DNA of 64,000 nucleotides from JALYUM01 sp036688685 (GTDB taxonomy: Bacteria; Pseudomonadota; Gammaproteobacteria; Burkholderiales; Burkholderiaceae_D): NCBI RefSeq assembly GCF_036688685.1, contig NZ_JAQQPS010000016.1, positions 1 to 64,000 of the forward strand. Reading direction: 5' to 3'. Made by a program: the position numbers and the translations under genes. This document shows positions 61,471-64,000 of the stretch, in pieces (the stretch's first letter is position 1; each line of letters starts with the position of its first letter). Under the pieces are notes generated by a model. It searched no databases and was not told the origin of the DNA. It saw nothing but the letters and a program-made list of their open reading frames with translations.

Positions 61471-62807
61471 ACATGACCCCACAGGAAATCGTTTCCGAAC
61501 TCGACAAACACGTGGTTGGCCAGGCTAACGCCAAGCGCGCCGTGGCCATTGCGCTGCGCAACCGTTGGCGCCGCCAGCAGGTCGAAGAACCACTACGCCA
61601 CGAAATCACGCCAAAAAACATCCTCATGATCGGCCCCACCGGCGTCGGCAAGACGGAAATCGCGCGCCGCTTGGCAAAATTGGCCGACGCGCCATTCATC
61701 AAGATCGAAGCGACCAAGTTCACCGAAGTGGGCTACGTCGGGCGCGACGTCGACACCATCATCCGCGACCTGATCGACATCGGCATCAAGCAAACCCGCG
61801 CCACCGAAATGAAAAAAGTGCGCCAGCGCGCCGAAGATGCAGCCGAAGACCGCATCATCGACATCCTGGTGCCGCCGGCGCGCGACTTCGGTTTCAATGT
61901 CAGCAGCGCCTCGAACGATGCCAAGGAAGGCGATACGACGCGCCAGACCTTCCGCAAGCGCCTGCGTGAAGGTGCGCTGGATGATCGCGAAGTTGAAATC
62001 GATGTGGCCGACGCCAATCCGCAGATGGAAATCATGGCCCCGCCCGGCATGGAAGAAATGACGGAGCAAATCAAGTCGATGTTCGCTGGCGCCAGCGCGG
62101 CCCGCAAGAAAGCCCGCAAAATGAAGATCAAGGATGCGATGAAGATCCTGATCGACGAAGAAGCGGCGAAATTGGTCAACGATGAAGAGTTGAAGCAGAA
62201 AGCGATCTTCAACGTTGAACAGAACGGCATCGTGTTCCTCGACGAAATCGACAAGATCGCCTCGCGCTCCGAACACGGCGGCGCCGAAGTCTCGCGCGCG
62301 GGCGTGCAGCGCGACCTGCTGCCGCTGGTGGAAGGCACCACGGTAAACACCAAGTACGGCATGATCAAGACCGATCACATCCTGTTCATTGCGTCCGGCG
62401 CGTTCCACCTGGCCAAGCCATCGGATTTGATTCCCGAACTGCAGGGCCGCTTCCCGATCCGCGTGGAACTCGAATCGCTGTCGATCGCCGACTTCGAATC
62501 GATTCTCACCGGCACGGACGCCTGTCTCACCAAGCAGTACGAGGCGCTGCTGGCCACCGAAGGCGTGACATTACAGTTCGCCCCGGACGGCATCACGCGC
62601 CTGGCCGAGATCGCGTTTTCCGTCAACGAGCGCACCGAAAACATTGGCGCGCGCCGCCTGTACACGGTGATGGAAAAACTGCTCGAGGAAATCTCGTTCA
62701 CGGCGAGCGACGCCGGCAACAAGGAACTGGCCATCGACGGCGCTTACGTCAACAGCCGGCTCGACAAACTGTCCGAAAACGAGGACTTGTCGCGCTACGT
62801 GCTGTAA
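61467..62807 (+). CDS. hslU: ATP-dependent protease ATPase subunit HslU
   Basis: AAA+ unfoldase that feeds HslV. Walker A is GPTGVGKT at 56-63, an I-domain occupies about 110-240, Walker B is IVFLDEIDKIA, and the sensor region LIPELQGRFPIRVELESLS is present. The C-terminal LSRYVL tail inserts into HslV. The 446-residue length is normal. It overlaps hslV by four bases. A small basic-protein gene starts three bases after its stop. Confidence 0.97.
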   Translation: MNMTPQEIVSELDKHVVGQANAKRAVAIALRNRWRRQQVEEPLRHEITPKNILMIGPTGVGKTEIARRLAKLADAPFIKIEATKFTEVGYVGRDVDTIIRDLIDIGIKQTRATEMKKVRQRAEDAAEDRIIDILVPPARDFGFNVSSASNDAKEGDTTRQTFRKRLREGALDDREVEIDVADANPQMEIMAPPGMEEMTEQIKSMFAGASAARKKARKMKIKDAMKILIDEEAAKLVNDEELKQKAIFNVEQNGIVFLDEIDKIASRSEHGGAEVSRAGVQRDLLPLVEGTTVNTKYGMIKTDHILFIASGAFHLAKPSDLIPELQGRFPIRVELESLSIADFESILTGTDACLTKQYEALLATEGVTLQFAPDGITRLAEIAFSVNERTENIGARRLYTVMEKLLEEISFTASDAGNKELAIDGAYVNSRLDKLSENEDLSRYVL

Positions 62808-62809
62808 TC

Positions 62810-63010
62810 ATGGCAAACAAAAGCCTGGCCACACGGCAAAAAATGCGCTTGCGGATTGAACCGTCGCAGCAGGCGCTAAAACCACGCAACCCGGTTGCGC
62901 AGGCCGCCATGGCCCGCGCCGCCGGTTCGCACACGCCCGGCACGGGCGCGCAGCGCCAGGCTGCCAAGCAGGCTTTGAAGAAGGTGAAATTGGAGCCGGA
63001 AGAAGAGTAA
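62810..63010 (+). CDS. Small basic protein of unknown function
   Basis: Open frame of 66 residues starting three bases after hslU. It is rich in Lys, Arg, Gln and Ala (TRQKMRLRIEPSQQALKPRN) and ends in an acidic LEPEEE. It has no signal peptide or membrane segment. The close spacing suggests expression with hslUV, possibly as a nucleic-acid-binding or substrate peptide. No family is recognised, so this is a context-based call. Confidence 0.6.
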   Translation: MANKSLATRQKMRLRIEPSQQALKPRNPVAQAAMARAAGSHTPGTGAQRQAAKQALKKVKLEPEEE

Positions 63011-63168
63011 AAGTGTGGCCGCCTGCGGACGCCATGGCGGCGTCCGCGATCAGGCCTTGCGACAGTGTCGCCCTCGCAGGCAGGCGTAGCCAATTGCTTG
63101 TGTGAAGTATCAAATCCCGGTACATTGAGGTGCGTTTTCCGATACCTTTCACTGTGCCGAGGCCTGTT

Positions 63169-63903
63169 TTGAGTTCCCCAGAGTTGATCATCGACGTGCT
63201 GCGCACGCAATTGCGCGCGGCTGGCATCACCTACCGCACCCTGGCCGAACGCATCGGCATGAGCGAATCGAGCGTCAAGCGCCTGTTCGGCCAGAAAGAC
63301 ATGGCGCTGTCGCGGCTGGCGCAGATTTGCCAGGCGGCCGGCATTGGCATGGACGACGTCCTGCGCCGCGCCACCGACGCCCGCCCCCAGGCCGACACCC
63401 TCACCCTGCCCCAGGAAAAGTCGCTAGTCAGCAAACCGCGCCTGCTGCTGGTCGCCATCTGCTGCCTGGGCCACTGGAGCCTCGAACAGGTGGTGGAAAC
63501 GTATGCCTTGACGGAAGCCGAGTGCATCGGCTTTCTGGCCGAACTCGACCGGCTCGGCTTCATCGAACTCAAACCACTGAACCGCTACAGCCTGCGCATG
63601 TCGAATGCCTTCCGCTGGCTGCCGGACGGCCCGGTGCAGCATTTTTTCCGGGAGCACGCGGTGGAAGATTATTTCAGCGGTCGTTTCGATGGCGCCGGCG
63701 AAGCCTTGATGTGCCTGCCGGCGCAGTTGTCGCTGGCAAGTGCCCAGGAACTGAACCAGAAGATCGGCCAGTTGGCGGCCGACCTGGCGCGCCTGCACCG
63801 CCACGACAGGCGCCTGGGCGCGGGTGAGCGCGATGGCTACACCTTGTTGCTGGGATTCAGGTCGTGGGAGTTTGCCGCGTTCACGGCGCTGCGGCGCACA
63901 TAA
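63169..63903 (+). CDS. Helix-turn-helix (Cro/C1-type) transcriptional regulator
   Basis: Protein of about 244 residues. An N-terminal Cro/C1-type helix-turn-helix (ITYRTLAERIGMSESSVKRL, about 18-37) is followed by LSRLAQICQAAGIGMDDVLR. The C-terminal 170 residues contain LEQVVETYALTEAECIGFLA and LDRLGFIELKPLNRYSLRMS, which look like a second winged-helix-like unit, plus helices; no ligand domain is recognised. The start is unclear: TTG 63169 has GAGG seven bases upstream and is preferred; GTGs at 63130 and 63154 are in frame. A GC-rich inverted repeat (GGACGCC/GGCGTCC near 63030) lies upstream. Confidence 0.78.
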   Translation: MSSPELIIDVLRTQLRAAGITYRTLAERIGMSESSVKRLFGQKDMALSRLAQICQAAGIGMDDVLRRATDARPQADTLTLPQEKSLVSKPRLLLVAICCLGHWSLEQVVETYALTEAECIGFLAELDRLGFIELKPLNRYSLRMSNAFRWLPDGPVQHFFREHAVEDYFSGRFDGAGEALMCLPAQLSLASAQELNQKIGQLAADLARLHRHDRRLGAGERDGYTLLLGFRSWEFAAFTALRRT

Positions 63904-63915
63904 CGCGGGCACCTG

Positions 63916-64000
63916 TTAGTCCTGGATCACTTCAACCTTCTGCCCGGCTCCGGCAAATTCGTGAAAAATATCATCGAGGTATGTTGCGAGTTCGTGTTCC
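63916..64000 (-). CDS. C-terminal end of an unidentified protein (partial)
   Basis: A minus-strand frame enters from the right edge and ends at TAA 63918-63916. The visible 27 residues include EHELATYLDDIFHEFAGAGQ and end KVEVIQD. It is too short to assign. It converges on the HTH regulator gene with a 12-bp gap. Confidence 0.5.
   Translation of the reverse strand, partial: EHELATYLDDIFHEFAGAGQKVEVIQD

Noticed and set aside
1..64000. CRISPR arrays, tRNA or rRNA genes
   Set aside because: No regularly spaced direct repeats and no cloverleaf or rRNA-like segments were recognised on reading; a tRNAscan or Infernal run would settle this.

Overview
The window looks like chromosomal DNA from a high-G+C betaproteobacterium of the Burkholderiales, most likely Oxalobacteraceae (Massilia/Duganella/Janthinobacterium group). 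This is inferred from gene content and order: folB-ttcA, hppD plus a fused indolepyruvate oxidoreductase, slt facing a formyl-THF cyclo-ligase gene, ahcY-holin-metF behind an S-adenosylhomocysteine riboswitch, tandem lpxL-type genes with dapF, DUF484-xerC, COG0523-dksA, and hslVU. Codons are strongly G/C-biased at third positions, so many long antisense open frames are artefacts. No rRNA, tRNA or CRISPR was seen.

Layout. 0-5 kb: DUF4902/RsaM-like regulator, folB, ttcA, a PPC-domain protein, and a chemoreceptor whose stop codon overlaps a porin start. 5-12.8 kb: a divergent SDR/AraC pair, a BlaI/M56-TonB/SIMPL operon with two dyads in front of it, an MFS carrier, a solitary 24-residue pqqA gene, an acyltransferase and a GST. 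12.8-16.9 kb: exported M14 and S41 peptidases and a MAPEG protein. 16.87-21.05 kb: an accessory island. It has a probable group II intron 3' remnant, two directly oriented decayed IS6-family copies, and between them an A+T-rich two-gene cargo (lipoprotein plus exported alpha/beta-hydrolase with a DUF2135-like domain), with solo IS6 ends and a stub of an IS3-type orfA. 21-26.5 kb: aromatic amino-acid catabolism (hppD, indolepyruvate oxidoreductase) with a divergent Lrp regulator and paired palindromes. 26.5-36.5 kb: lipoprotein, GNAT, cca, GST, NDUFA9-like protein, Slt, fthC, 2-hydroxyacid dehydrogenase, and a PepSY protein with a Fur-box promoter. 36.7-41 kb: RND permease and adaptor. 41-48.5 kb: metF, holin-family protein, ahcY, an NHL/M23 fusion, an LprI-like protein, and metK. 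48.6-57.5 kb: two lipid A acyltransferases, dapF, a Sel1 protein, two porins, DUF484, xerC. 57.6-64 kb: COG0523 GTPase, DksA without a Cys4 zinc site, a duplicated STAS-like protein, hslVU, a small basic protein, an HTH regulator, and the tail of a further gene.

How genes work together. metK, ahcY and metF serve the SAM/methionine cycle, and ahcY carries the SAH riboswitch. hppD and the indolepyruvate oxidoreductase lie on one strand 37 bp apart and probably share Lrp control. fthC, folB and metF touch folate metabolism. The lpxL pair, Slt, dapF and the M23 protein concern the cell envelope. The least explained parts are the orphan pqqA, the IS6-flanked cargo, the chemoreceptor-porin coupling and the duplicated STAS-like protein.
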